Below, one piece after another: positions 1 to 7,122 of a DNA stretch of 14,101 nt. The DNA lies in contig JAJDBO010000202.1 in assembly GCA_029261305.1 (NCBI GenBank), positions 1-14,101 of the forward strand, written 5' to 3'. Position 1 is the stretch's first letter; the number at the start of each line of letters is the position of its first letter. The notes below the pieces were generated by a model. That model was given only the letters and a program-made list of their open reading frames with translations. It was not told the origin of the DNA and made no database searches. The DNA comes from Nitrospirales bacterium (GTDB taxonomy: Bacteria > Nitrospirota > Nitrospiria > Nitrospirales > UBA8639). Made by a program: the position numbers and the translations under genes.

Positions 1-351
1 CTTCCCGATAATCACGGCCAACTCACATTCATAATCCACCTGTCCCGGAGCCACCTTGGGGATCACAATAGGATCGCCAGGATTATTGAGAGCATTCGCG
101 GCCTTGATGAACAATACGGGATGCTCTGGAATCTTGGCCCCCGTCTCCTCCGCATGTTGCCGGTAATTCAGACCAATACAGAGTATTGTCGGCGGTGTGA
201 CTGGAGCTAACAGTTTCTCAACGGGAACGACTTCCTCGGTCACACTAAAAGTATCGAAAATATTTCCCTCTATCAGTCGTGCTGACGTCTCATCAACCGA
301 CTCCCCATACACAATGGCACCCGACGAATTTTGAAACCGAATAATTTTCAT
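1..351 (-). CDS. Fumarylacetoacetate hydrolase (FAH) family protein, N-terminal 117 residues only
   Basis: This reading frame starts at ATG 349-351 on the minus strand and runs open off the left edge of the window. The 117 visible residues match the N-terminal half of FAH-family enzymes (usually about 250-290 residues): a small N-terminal beta domain, then [15 protein letters not shown], the [11 protein letters not shown] segment, PGDPI, and [11 protein letters not shown], which carries the E-x-E pair that contributes to the divalent metal site in this fold. Family members hydrolyse or decarboxylate acylpyruvate-type or hydroxymuconate-type diacids in aromatic catabolism or oxaloacetate clean-up; the substrate cannot be assigned from this half. 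The start lies 28 bases after the def stop on the same strand, so the two are probably co-transcribed. The ORF is in a different frame from the def stop and is not a fusion. Confidence 0.9.
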   Translation of the reverse strand, partial: MKIIRFQNSSGAIVYGESVDETSARLIEGNIFDTFSVTEEVVPVEKLLAPVTPPTILCIGLNYRQHAEETGAKIPEHPVLFIKAANALNNPGDPIVIPKVAPGQVDYECELAVIIGK

Positions 352-379
352 GAAAAACCCTTCAGTGTCCTAGTCAGAT

Positions 380-913
380 TCATTGCTTCCAATATTGTTC
401 ATATTCTCGAAGATGGGTCAGCGTTGATAGATCTGGCAACCGATCTAAAAATACCTGCCCATTCAAATGGTCAATCTCGTGTTGAACCACCCGTGCATGA
501 AACCCTTCGGCTTTACACAGAACCTTTTGGCCATGTCGATCTAGCCCTTCCACGGTAACGCGAGCCCATCTTGGAACCAGGCCACGAAAATCCGGGACGC
601 TGAGACAGCCCTCCCACCCATTTACAATTTCTTCAACATGCTCAACGATCTTCGGATTCACCAACACCGTCAGAGGAACTTCGGTTTGGTTGGGGTATCG
701 CGGATTCTCTGGCGACACTTCCATGGCAATGATTTGCTGAGACACATGCACCTGTGGGGCGGCAATCCCTACCCCATTCGCATGACGCATCGTCGCGATC
801 ATATCATCAATAAAATGCTGGATGGCAGGCAGCTGTAATTGTTCAGCCACTACAGCATCTGCCGCACTTCGAATATTCGGGTGCCCTAAGTGGGCGATTT
901 TCAACAATGGCAA
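380..913 (-). CDS. def: Peptide deformylase
   Basis: Metalloprotease that removes the formyl group from the N-terminal formyl-methionine of nascent proteins in the cytoplasm. All three signature motifs are present in 177 residues: motif I GVGIAAPQ (residues 47-54), motif II EGCLS (101-105, Cys103 as metal ligand) and motif III HEIDH (145-149, His145/His149 ligands and Glu146 as general base). Length is normal for the family. The start is a TTG at 911-913: the only in-frame upstream codons before a stop contain no ATG or GTG, and a GAG/AGGA stretch lies just upstream. The gene precedes the FAH-family gene by 28 bases on the same strand. It is a housekeeping gene and marks the left part of the window as ordinary chromosome. 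Confidence 0.97.
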   Translation of the reverse strand: MPLLKIAHLGHPNIRSAADAVVAEQLQLPAIQHFIDDMIATMRHANGVGIAAPQVHVSQQIIAMEVSPENPRYPNQTEVPLTVLVNPKIVEHVEEIVNGWEGCLSVPDFRGLVPRWARVTVEGLDRHGQKVLCKAEGFHARVVQHEIDHLNGQVFLDRLPDLSTLTHLREYEQYWKQ

Positions 914-1116
914 GGTATGATCTCGTCCTATTTAATGTTTGCTCGTCTATCCAACCTACTCACTGTATCATGTCCCCATAAATATGGAATCCCCTTGAAC
1001 CACAGTTTTTATGAGCGCCACACCCATGTGTTTTGATTTTTAAAATGCATTGGTGTTACAACCCCCCTATTCCTCAAATATCCAAGTTCGGCATTATATC
1101 TCTAAGGAGCAACGTC

Positions 1117-1407
1117 ATGAAATTTATGGTGACCTACTCTATTCATCCTGACAAACGACACCAAGCCCTCCAAGCCTTTTCTCAGATGACTCAAACCGAT
1201 GACCAAGCCGACCTTGGCGAAAATATCAGCTTCATAGGGCGATGGCATAATCTTGGTGGCGGAACAGGCATCGCCATTGTGGAAACAAACGATGCGCAAG
1301 CCCTTGCGGGTTGGGCTGTCAATTGGAATCATATCATGGATCTCGAAGTCCAACCCGTCATCGACGACGCCGAAGCCCGTGCCATCGGCAAACAAAAGTT
1401 TGGGTGA
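1117..1407 (+). CDS. DUF3303 domain-containing protein
   Basis: Small cytoplasmic protein of 96 residues with no signal peptide or membrane segment. The sequence MKFMVTYSIHPDKR at the start, FIGRWHNLGGGTGIAIVETNDAQALAGW in the middle (written here in pieces: FIGRWH, GIAIVET, ALAGW) and the DLEVQPVIDDAEA end match the DUF3303 family, a ferredoxin-like fold of about 90-100 residues with no known biochemical role. I chose ATG 1117 because AAGGAG at 1104-1109 is ideally spaced; an upstream GTG-type extension to 1033 has no ribosome binding site and adds non-conserved residues. It diverges from def across about 200 bases and precedes the 600-base gene-free region. It is probably a flanking gene, not part of the operator-bounded cluster. 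Confidence 0.88.
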   Translation: MKFMVTYSIHPDKRHQALQAFSQMTQTDDQADLGENISFIGRWHNLGGGTGIAIVETNDAQALAGWAVNWNHIMDLEVQPVIDDAEARAIGKQKFG

Positions 1408-1654
1408 GTAAAAAATATTGCTTCGTGCACCACGAGGATTGTGGTCCGCAGGGAGAATTGGCATTGCTGCCTAAAAACCATGGTGCAAAAAAATGGCTAG
1501 GTAAACCTTGAACTTCTCTTTTTGTATTTCTTTTACTCCTCCCTTCTCTCTCTACTACCGTCAAGGGCACCTCGTTAAAGCATAAAAAATGAAATAAGAC
1601 ATCCTGACTTGCAGCTTTAATCATTCCCAAAGACTACCCTCGTATGACCAAACG

Positions 1655-1682
1655 GATACACATGTGTATCTGTTCAGATACT
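1655..1682. promoter_or_regulatory. Tandem palindromic operator (left copy)
   Basis: Three half-sites are stacked here: GATACA (1655-1660), TGTATC (1665-1670) and GATACT (1677-1682). The first two form a perfect 16-base palindrome around CATG; the last two form TGTATC-TGTTCA-GATACT, a near-perfect dyad. The same half-sites, spacers (N4 between units, N6 within a unit) and core GTATCTGNTCNGATAC recur at 13499-13539, at the far end of the gene cluster. A degenerate fourth half-site may lie near 1643-1648. The arrangement resembles paired homodimer binding by a TetR-like regulator; the identity of the regulator is inferred only, and none is encoded in the window. Confidence 0.72.
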
Positions 1683-1693
1683 CCTGCTACTGC

Positions 1694-1722
1694 TTGACAC
1701 AAATGTCGGCCATACCTTTAAA
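1694..1722 (+). promoter_or_regulatory. Putative sigma70-type promoter for the TIR-STAND/hydrolase operon
   Basis: A perfect -35 hexamer TTGACA (1694-1699) is followed after 17 bases by TTTAAA (1717-1722), a 4 of 6 match to the -10 consensus. It begins 11 bases after the operator 1655-1682, so a bound regulator would touch the -35 region or polymerase alpha subunits. The transcript would start near 1729, giving a leader of about 300 bases. Confidence 0.4.
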
Positions 1723-1760
1723 AATTATTCTATAAATAATAAGTAGTTAGCACTTTTTTT

Positions 1761-1772
1761 GGGGGAAACCCC
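1761..1772 (+). other. Small GNRA-type hairpin in the leader
   Basis: GGGG-GAAA-CCCC forms a perfect 4-bp stem closed by a GAAA tetraloop, directly after a run of seven T (1754-1760). The T-run precedes the stem on this strand, so it is not an intrinsic terminator. It may be a leader-RNA structural element. Confidence 0.3.
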
Positions 1773-1843
1773 TTGGAATACTTTGGCATTTATTTTGCTT
1801 GAAATTAAGTAAAGTTCCAGGACTAAAGGGCCAGGTTTCCAAG

Positions 1844-1862
1844 TTCATTTTCGTGAAATGAA
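1844..1862 (+). other. Hairpin in the leader
   Basis: TTCATTT and AAATGAA form a perfect 7-bp inverted repeat with a 5-base loop (TCGTG), extendable by a G-T wobble. It lies about 170 bases upstream of the TIR-STAND start. There is no T-run after it. Either an RNA stem-loop or a protein binding site is possible. Confidence 0.3.
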
Positions 1863-2029
1863 TCATAATGCCTCTCATAAAGGTCTTGCTTCCACCGTCT
1901 TTTGAGAAAAGGTAGAAAGAATTGGATCGACAATCCAACGCATTTGCCTCTACAGAAAATAGTTAAATCCTGGCCTCAAAATATTACCATGATCATTTCT
2001 TTCCTTGACAAAGAGTGCTGGAAGTCACC

Positions 2030-5000
2030 ATGGGATACTGCCTATCCAGAGACCTCGAAGGATTGCCATTTAACAGGGAATACCATCCAGTGAGCCAAAT
2101 ATTTTTGAGCCACAGCAATAAAGATAAAAAAATCTCCATCTCAATGGCCAAATGGCTAATGGACCAAGGACATTTTTCTTTGTTTCTCGACTTCGATCCG
2201 GCGCACGGAATCGCCGCCGGCAAGCGATGGGAAGACGAGATCTATCAGCAATTGCGCAATTGTAGTGCCATGATTGCTCTGGTCTCTCCAAATTGGCTGG
2301 AATCTCGGTGGTGCTTCGCCGAAGCAACACAAGCTCGAGCAGCGGGGAAACCTCTTTTCATTGTGAAAGTAGAAAATTGTTCAACAAAGGAACTATTTGA
2401 AGATGTTCAACACATGGATTTGACCGAGGAATCTGCGACAGCATACCAACTATTGGCCCGAGGTCTTAAAGAAGCCGGGATCGAACCGGGTGAGGCTTTC
2501 ACTTGGGATCGTTCCCGTCCGCTCTATCCAGGGCTTAATGCTTTTCAAGAAAAAGATGCAGCAGTGTTCTTTGGCCGCAATGATGAAATTGGGAAGATCC
2601 TAGGAGTGCTGAATAGCACACGCAGAACAAAAGGGCCCCCGTTAATTTTACTTCTAGGGGCCTCAGGTAGCGGGAAGTCATCATTAATGCGGGCTGGCCT
2701 TATTCCACGTGTACGAAAGGACAAGCAGGCTTGGTTGCCACTTTCTCCGTTCCGCCCACAACAAAATCCTATGGAAGAATTGGCAGGCATTCTAGCTCAG
2801 GCATTTAATGACCTGAAAGAGCCGCGTGGTTGGCATTCAATATACAACCAATTATATGAGTCTTATGTCCCTGAGGAGCAGAAGTATTCGCCAAACAAGG
2901 AGTCAGCAAATGGAAAAGGATTAAAAAACCTCGCGGGTGACTTGCGGATTTTGGCGGACCAACAAGACGCAACAGTTCTCTTGGCGATTGATCAGGCCGA
3001 GGAACTCTTCGGGTATAGCGATGTCGAGAAATCGATGGCTTTTCTAGAATGTGTAAGTAACGCCCTCAAGATAAGTGGGAACCGCCTCATGGTCATTGCA
3101 ACCATTCGCTCTGATACCTTCAGTAGTTTCCAAACAAAGTCCAATTTTGAGGACTTCATGTACCAAACCATACCCATAAGTCCCATTCCCAAGCGCAACC
3201 TGCCTCAAGTCATAGAGGGGCCGGCAAAGCTGGCCAATGTAAAATTTGAGTCTGGCTTAATTTCCCGGCTTGTTGGAGATGCCGAAACAGATGACGCCTT
3301 GCCACTCCTCGCATTCACCCTCCGTGAACTGTACGAGCGGTACGGGAAAGACAGACGTCTCGAAATCCAGGACTACGAAGATCTTGGAGGGCTAGAAGGA
3401 TCTGTGCGCCGAGCGGCAAACGAAATTATCGAAAGGAAAAACCCGAGCGAGGAAACTCTGAATATATTTCGTCAAGCCCTAATTCCGGCAATGGTACGAA
3501 TAACGGAGGAAGGAAAATTTGTTCGCCGCCATGCTCGTTGGCAGGACTTACCTTCCCGGGCTCATGATTTATTGGATGAATTTGTCGAAGCCCGTCTCAT
3601 CATATCTGATGGCAAAGAAAATGAGCGGGTTATTGAAGTCGCTCACGAAGCCCTCTTTCGAGCTTGGCCAATGTTAGAAGGTTGGCTTCATGAAGACCGA
3701 AATAATCTCATAATATTAGATGACCTCAGGCGGTCCGCAGAAAAATGGGAGGAAGGGAATCAGAAAAAAACCTGGCTGGTTCACCATGGAGAACGTCTTC
3801 TTCGAATAGAAAAAATGTTGCAGTCGACTCAATTCGCTCATCAGATCAATAATAGTACGAGAAACTATCTGGATGCGTGCCGAAAAAAACAGCGTCGCGC
3901 CAAAGTTACCGCCACGATCATCGGATTTGCAGCAGTACTAGCAATTAGTGGTTTGGGTTTTGGATTAAATCAAGTTCAAGTAGCTGAAGAACAAAGAAAG
4001 CAATTACTTTCTAGCCGACTCAGCACTGAATCCCGCCTCCTCACTGACGAAGGGCAACCCACTCTAGGAACACTGATTGCACTTGAAGCTCTTTCCCAAA
4101 ATGGCAACACAGTTCCAACCCACGTACCCAACGCTGAGGCAGCCTTACTTCATGCTTTGTTTCAGCAAAGAGAAAAGCACATTCTTCACGGACACTCTGA
4201 AGGAATAAACCAAGTGCAGTTTTCGTCAGATGGGTCACTTGTTGTTACCGCTTCGGGTGACCAGACGGCTATGATTTGGAACACGGCAACAGGCAAGACC
4301 AATGTAACGCTCGTTGGCCACAACGGTCAGATTTACGATGCGGGTTTCTCGAGGAATAACAAAAAAGTTGTGACGGCTTCTTCCGACGGTACAGCTAAAA
4401 TTTGGAGCGTTGAGACCGGGGAAACTCTTGAAACCCTGAAGGGCCATACAGACCAGGTGTATATTTCTCGATTTTCGCAAGATGGAACTCGAGTCCTGAC
4501 CGCTTCCGCCGATGGAACAGCGCAGCTTTGGAATAGTGAAACAGGTGAGCGAAGTTATGTGTTAGAAGGGCACAGTGATCAAGTATTCTGGGCTGAATTT
4601 TCACAAGATGGCAAACGAGTCGTGACAGCCTCCGCGGACCAGACAGCCGGTGTATGGGATATCGAAAGAGGGAAAAGGCTTTTAGTTTTGACAGGTCACG
4701 AAGGCCCTATCCTACATGCAGCTTTTTCTCCAGATGGTCAAAGAATCATTACGACATCTTGGGATAAGAATGCACGGCTATGGGACGGAAAAACTGGAGA
4801 AACATTAGCGATTTTGGAAGGCCACGAAGACGGAGTGGATCATGCGGCATTCTCACCAGATGGCTCTCAAGTCGTCACGACATCCGCTGACAAAACCGCG
4901 AGGTTGTGGGATGGGAAAAGCGGCGAACCCCTTGGCATTTTAAAAGGCCACAAAGGCTATGTATATGATGCCCAGTTCACACAAGATGGCAAATGGCTAA

Positions 5001-6274
5001 TCACGGCATCGGAAGACAAAACCGCCCGGCTCTGGAATGTGGCAACACATGAAATGATGGACATTTATGGAAGCCATAAGAATGAAGTCTTATCTGCACA
5101 ATTTTCACCCGATGGGAAGTTGGTCGCTACCGCATCTGCTGACAGTACCGCCAGGGTTTGGAAAGTAGCCCCAAATACGAATATGAGAGTGCTGAGAGGT
5201 CATAAGGATCGTGTCCATAAGGTAAACTTCTCACTAGCAGACAGTTCAAATCTTGTCACCGTTTCGGACGATGGCCAAGCCCGAATTTGGGATGGGAAAA
5301 CGGGCGAAATCATTCACGTGTTACAAGCCCACAAGGAAAAGGACTGGTACGCAGTCTTCTCAAATGATGGGAAACATCTGTTGACTACATCAACAAATGG
5401 AAAGGCAAGACTGTGGAACAGCCGAACCGGAAATTTACGCCATACGTTTTCAGGTCACAAGGGTCTGGTTTTTCACGCCCACTTCTCACCTGATGGGAAT
5501 CAGGTCGTGACTGCAGGAAGTGAAGGATCAGCCAAGGTATGGGACGTTGAATCTGGGCAGCTTGTCTCAGAACTCAGTGGCCATCACAGTTATGTAAATT
5601 TTGCAGAGTTCTCGGGTGATGGAAAACACCTGGTGACAGCCTCCCAGGACAAAACTGCACGGTTGTGGGATGCTAGCTCGTTTAATTTCATTGCCTCTCT
5701 AACCGGACATAATGGGCCAATAATTAATGCCGCGTTTTCACCAGACAGTAATTCGCTCGCAACGGTATCAGGAGACAAAACGATACGCGTGTGGAATGCA
5801 AAAACTGGAAATTTTCTTAGGAGGCTAACGGGTCACACCGATGAAGTCCTTTCTGTGGGTTTTTCCTCAGATAACAAGTTATTAGTCACCGGATCATCGG
5901 ATACCACCGCACGGCTATGGGATATTATGACAGGTCAAATGGTAAGAGTGCTTCAGGGGCATGATCGAAGAATCAATGATGTGTCATTCTCACCAGATGG
6001 ACGAATGATCCTAACCGCGTCAAGTGACAGAACAGCCCGTCTTTGGCACGTGGCAAGTGGACTTTCGGTTGCCATACTCAAAGGGCATCACAACGAAGTT
6101 CTTGATGCGGCGTTCAGCTCAGATGGATACTATGTGGCAACAGCATCCTGGGATAATACCGCTCGACTGTGGACCCTACCCGTTGGAAACGATGATGATT
6201 GGGTGAGTTTTGCAAAACAAACTCTTCTACGACAACTTACAGAAGAAGAAACTCAGTTATATTTAAGTGAGTAA
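2030..6274 (+). CDS. TIR - nSTAND1 NTPase - transmembrane - 16x WD40 protein
   Basis: A 1414-residue multidomain sensor/effector. Residues about 22-150 are a TIR domain (IFLSHSNKD, later SPNWLESRWCFAE); the Glu of WCxxE (E98), the catalytic residue of TIR NADases, is kept. Residues 165-560 are an nSTAND1 NTPase: YPGLNAF and FFGR, Walker A GASGSGKSS (210-218), Walker B LLAIDQAEE (317-325), ATIRSD, LPLLAFTLRELYER and VAHEALFRAWP. After a basic stretch (RKKQRRAK) one hydrophobic segment (about 626-646) spans the membrane; the basic side predicts the TIR/NTPase in the cytoplasm and the 16 WD repeats (717-1386) outside. The tail RQLTEEETQLYL is usual for nSTAND1-WD40 proteins. In STAND proteins ligand binding by the repeats drives oligomerisation and effector activation, here NAD cleavage by inference. 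ATG 2030 has GGAAG just upstream; GTG 2015 and GTG 2090 are alternatives. It overlaps the next gene by 8 bases. Confidence 0.93.
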   Translation: MGYCLSRDLEGLPFNREYHPVSQIFLSHSNKDKKISISMAKWLMDQGHFSLFLDFDPAHGIAAGKRWEDEIYQQLRNCSAMIALVSPNWLESRWCFAEATQARAAGKPLFIVKVENCSTKELFEDVQHMDLTEESATAYQLLARGLKEAGIEPGEAFTWDRSRPLYPGLNAFQEKDAAVFFGRNDEIGKILGVLNSTRRTKGPPLILLLGASGSGKSSLMRAGLIPRVRKDKQAWLPLSPFRPQQNPMEELAGILAQAFNDLKEPRGWHSIYNQLYESYVPEEQKYSPNKESANGKGLKNLAGDLRILADQQDATVLLAIDQAEELFGYSDVEKSMAFLECVSNALKISGNRLMVIATIRSDTFSSFQTKSNFEDFMYQTIPISPIPKRNLPQVIEGPAKLANVKFESGLISRLVGDAETDDALPLLAFTLRELYERYGKDRRLEIQDYEDLGGLEGSVRRAANEIIERKNPSEETLNIFRQALIPAMVRITEEGKFVRRHARWQDLPSRAHDLLDEFVEARLIISDGKENERVIEVAHEALFRAWPMLEGWLHEDRNNLIILDDLRRSAEKWEEGNQKKTWLVHHGERLLRIEKMLQSTQFAHQINNSTRNYLDACRKKQRRAKVTATIIGFAAVLAISGLGFGLNQVQVAEEQRKQLLSSRLSTESRLLTDEGQPTLGTLIALEALSQNGNTVPTHVPNAEAALLHALFQQREKHILHGHSEGINQVQFSSDGSLVVTASGDQTAMIWNTATGKTNVTLVGHNGQIYDAGFSRNNKKVVTASSDGTAKIWSVETGETLETLKGHTDQVYISRFSQDGTRVLTASADGTAQLWNSETGERSYVLEGHSDQVFWAEFSQDGKRVVTASADQTAGVWDIERGKRLLVLTGHEGPILHAAFSPDGQRIITTSWDKNARLWDGKTGETLAILEGHEDGVDHAAFSPDGSQVVTTSADKTARLWDGKSGEPLGILKGHKGYVYDAQFTQDGKWLITASEDKTARLWNVATHEMMDIYGSHKNEVLSAQFSPDGKLVATASADSTARVWKVAPNTNMRVLRGHKDRVHKVNFSLADSSNLVTVSDDGQARIWDGKTGEIIHVLQAHKEKDWYAVFSNDGKHLLTTSTNGKARLWNSRTGNLRHTFSGHKGLVFHAHFSPDGNQVVTAGSEGSAKVWDVESGQLVSELSGHHSYVNFAEFSGDGKHLVTASQDKTARLWDASSFNFIASLTGHNGPIINAAFSPDSNSLATVSGDKTIRVWNAKTGNFLRRLTGHTDEVLSVGFSSDNKLLVTGSSDTTARLWDIMTGQMVRVLQGHDRRINDVSFSPDGRMILTASSDRTARLWHVASGLSVAILKGHHNEVLDAAFSSDGYYVATASWDNTARLWTLPVGNDDDWVSFAKQTLLRQLTEEETQLYLSE
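4181..6190 (+). repeat. Array of 16 WD40 repeats
   Basis: Sixteen tandem units of about 42 residues (126 bases), each of the form GH-x(n)-FSPDG-x-x-hhTAS-x-D-x-TARLWD. Sixteen blades would make two propellers of eight, or two of seven plus two. Units 8-10 are the most diverged: the GH pair becomes SH or AH in units 8 and 10, and unit 9 has an altered strand (FSLADSSNLVTVS). The surface positions differ between units while the fold residues are conserved, so this looks like an old, functional array and not a recent DNA-level amplification. Confidence 0.9.
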
Positions 6275-7088
6275 AAACTCAGACGGAAAAGTGTATAAAT
6301 TTCTCTACATCCTTTTCATACTTGTGACCTCAGAAGCATGCAGCACCCCTGCCGAAAGATTTTCCCACACAGCAGCCTCCCTCGGATTGCAAAAAGAAAT
6401 AGTCCAGGGAACCGAATTCCACCATGTCCTCTTCTGGAGAAATGGAGGACCGAATCAAACACTTCACGTGTATCTAGATGGTGATGGAACTCCAACAAAG
6501 GACGGGCAGCCTGCTAAAGACCCGACACCTCGCAATACACTAATGCTCCGCTTGCTATCACGCGACCTAGGCCCTGCCGTCTATGTAGGACGTCCCTGTT
6601 ATAACGGATTAAATGAGGCCATTGGTTGTTTTCCCAGACTCTGGACAACAGCACGATACTCCGAACAGGTTGTTTCTAGTTTAGAGAAAACCATTCGAGG
6701 CATCATGAGTCAAAGTGGATACCAGCACCTTGCGCTGTTTGGACATAGTGGTGGTGGCACGTTAGCAATACTATTGGCAGCACGGTTTACAGAGACAAAA
6801 GTTGTAGCCACCATTGCAGCCAACATTGACATTAACGCGTGGACTCAATTCCACGGCCTTGCACCACTAGAGGATTCTCTGAATCCTGCGACACAAGAAC
6901 CTCTTCCGAATTACATCATCCAGATTCACTTTGGGGGTGGGAGAGACCAGATTGTTCCACCAATGTTGATAAAAACCCCTGCAAAAAGGTTGGGAGGACG
7001 AGTTGAAATCGTAGAAGATTTTGACCACGTGTGTTGTTGGGAAAGGAAATGGCCTGAAATCCTAAATAGAATTTCGACGTACGAATAA
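6267..7088 (+). CDS. Alpha/beta hydrolase with DHVCCW motif, putative lipoprotein
   Basis: Protein of 273 residues. Residues 10-25 form a hydrophobic export signal ending SEAC; Cys25 could be lipidated, although Ser at -3 and Glu at -2 make a poor lipobox, so simple secretion is also possible. The rest is an alpha/beta-hydrolase: VYLDGDGTP (68-76), YVGRPCYNG (106-114), nucleophile elbow GHSGGG with Ser161, ANIDINAW, a GGGRDQIVPP loop with probable acid Asp227, and DHVCCW with His254. I recognise the family (GRPCY, nucleophile elbow, DHVCCW) as conserved but uncharacterised; the substrate, probably an ester or amide, is unknown. The GTG start at 6267 lies inside the end of the TIR-STAND gene (GTGAGTAA overlap), which implies translational coupling and roughly matched synthesis. 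Predicted location: periplasm or membrane surface, the same side as the WD repeats. Confidence 0.85.
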   Translation: MSKNSDGKVYKFLYILFILVTSEACSTPAERFSHTAASLGLQKEIVQGTEFHHVLFWRNGGPNQTLHVYLDGDGTPTKDGQPAKDPTPRNTLMLRLLSRDLGPAVYVGRPCYNGLNEAIGCFPRLWTTARYSEQVVSSLEKTIRGIMSQSGYQHLALFGHSGGGTLAILLAARFTETKVVATIAANIDINAWTQFHGLAPLEDSLNPATQEPLPNYIIQIHFGGGRDQIVPPMLIKTPAKRLGGRVEIVEDFDHVCCWERKWPEILNRISTYE

Positions 7089-7092
7089 TACA

Positions 7093-7122
7093 CCTTTGGC
7101 ATAATTACAAGGAGGCTAAAGG
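7093..7122. terminator. Weak hairpin at the convergent junction
   Basis: CCTTTGGC (7093-7100) pairs with GCTAAAGG (7115-7122), 8 bp with one G-T wobble and a 14-base loop. It sits where the two convergent operons end only 16 bases apart and overlaps the last codons of the minus-strand barrel gene. No T-run follows on either strand, so it is at best a poor bidirectional terminator. Confidence 0.22.

Larger units (their letters stand above)
1408..2029. other. Gene-free region: operator, promoter and long leader of the TIR-STAND gene
   Basis: About 620 bases without a convincing reading frame on either strand; short open frames here lack ribosome binding sites and recognisable domains. The left part (1408-1650) shows only a small TCGTG/CACGA inverted repeat at 1423-1435 with no following T-run, so I do not call a terminator for the DUF3303 gene. 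From 1655 on it holds the palindromic operator, a TTGACA-type promoter, and a leader of about 300 bases with at least two hairpins. The leader is longer than translation of the downstream gene needs. Confidence 0.6.

Noticed and set aside
964..981. A TGTATC half-site between def and the DUF3303 gene
   Set aside because: The partner half-site at the right spacing (CCATAA) does not match GATACA, so it is most likely chance and does not extend the operator set to the flanking genes.
1423..1435. TCGTG/CACGA inverted repeat as a terminator for the DUF3303 gene
   Set aside because: Only 5 bp with a three-base loop and no following T-run.
1358..1630. A 90-residue minus-strand frame overlapping the DUF3303 end
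   Set aside because: Composition is non-protein-like, it overlaps a real gene and has no domain or ribosome binding site.
2005..2010. TTGACA just upstream of the TIR-STAND start
   Set aside because: The position 17 bases downstream (CCATGG) overlaps the start codon and is not a -10 box.
1408..2029. Mobile element or attachment site at the cluster edge
   Set aside because: No transposase or integrase, no tRNA, and no direct repeats other than the operator dyads, which are palindromic and placed at promoters.
4181..6190. Possible CRISPR-like or tandem DNA repeat
   Set aside because: The periodicity of about 126 bases is protein-level: it encodes WD40 blades with diverged DNA and no identical repeat-spacer structure.
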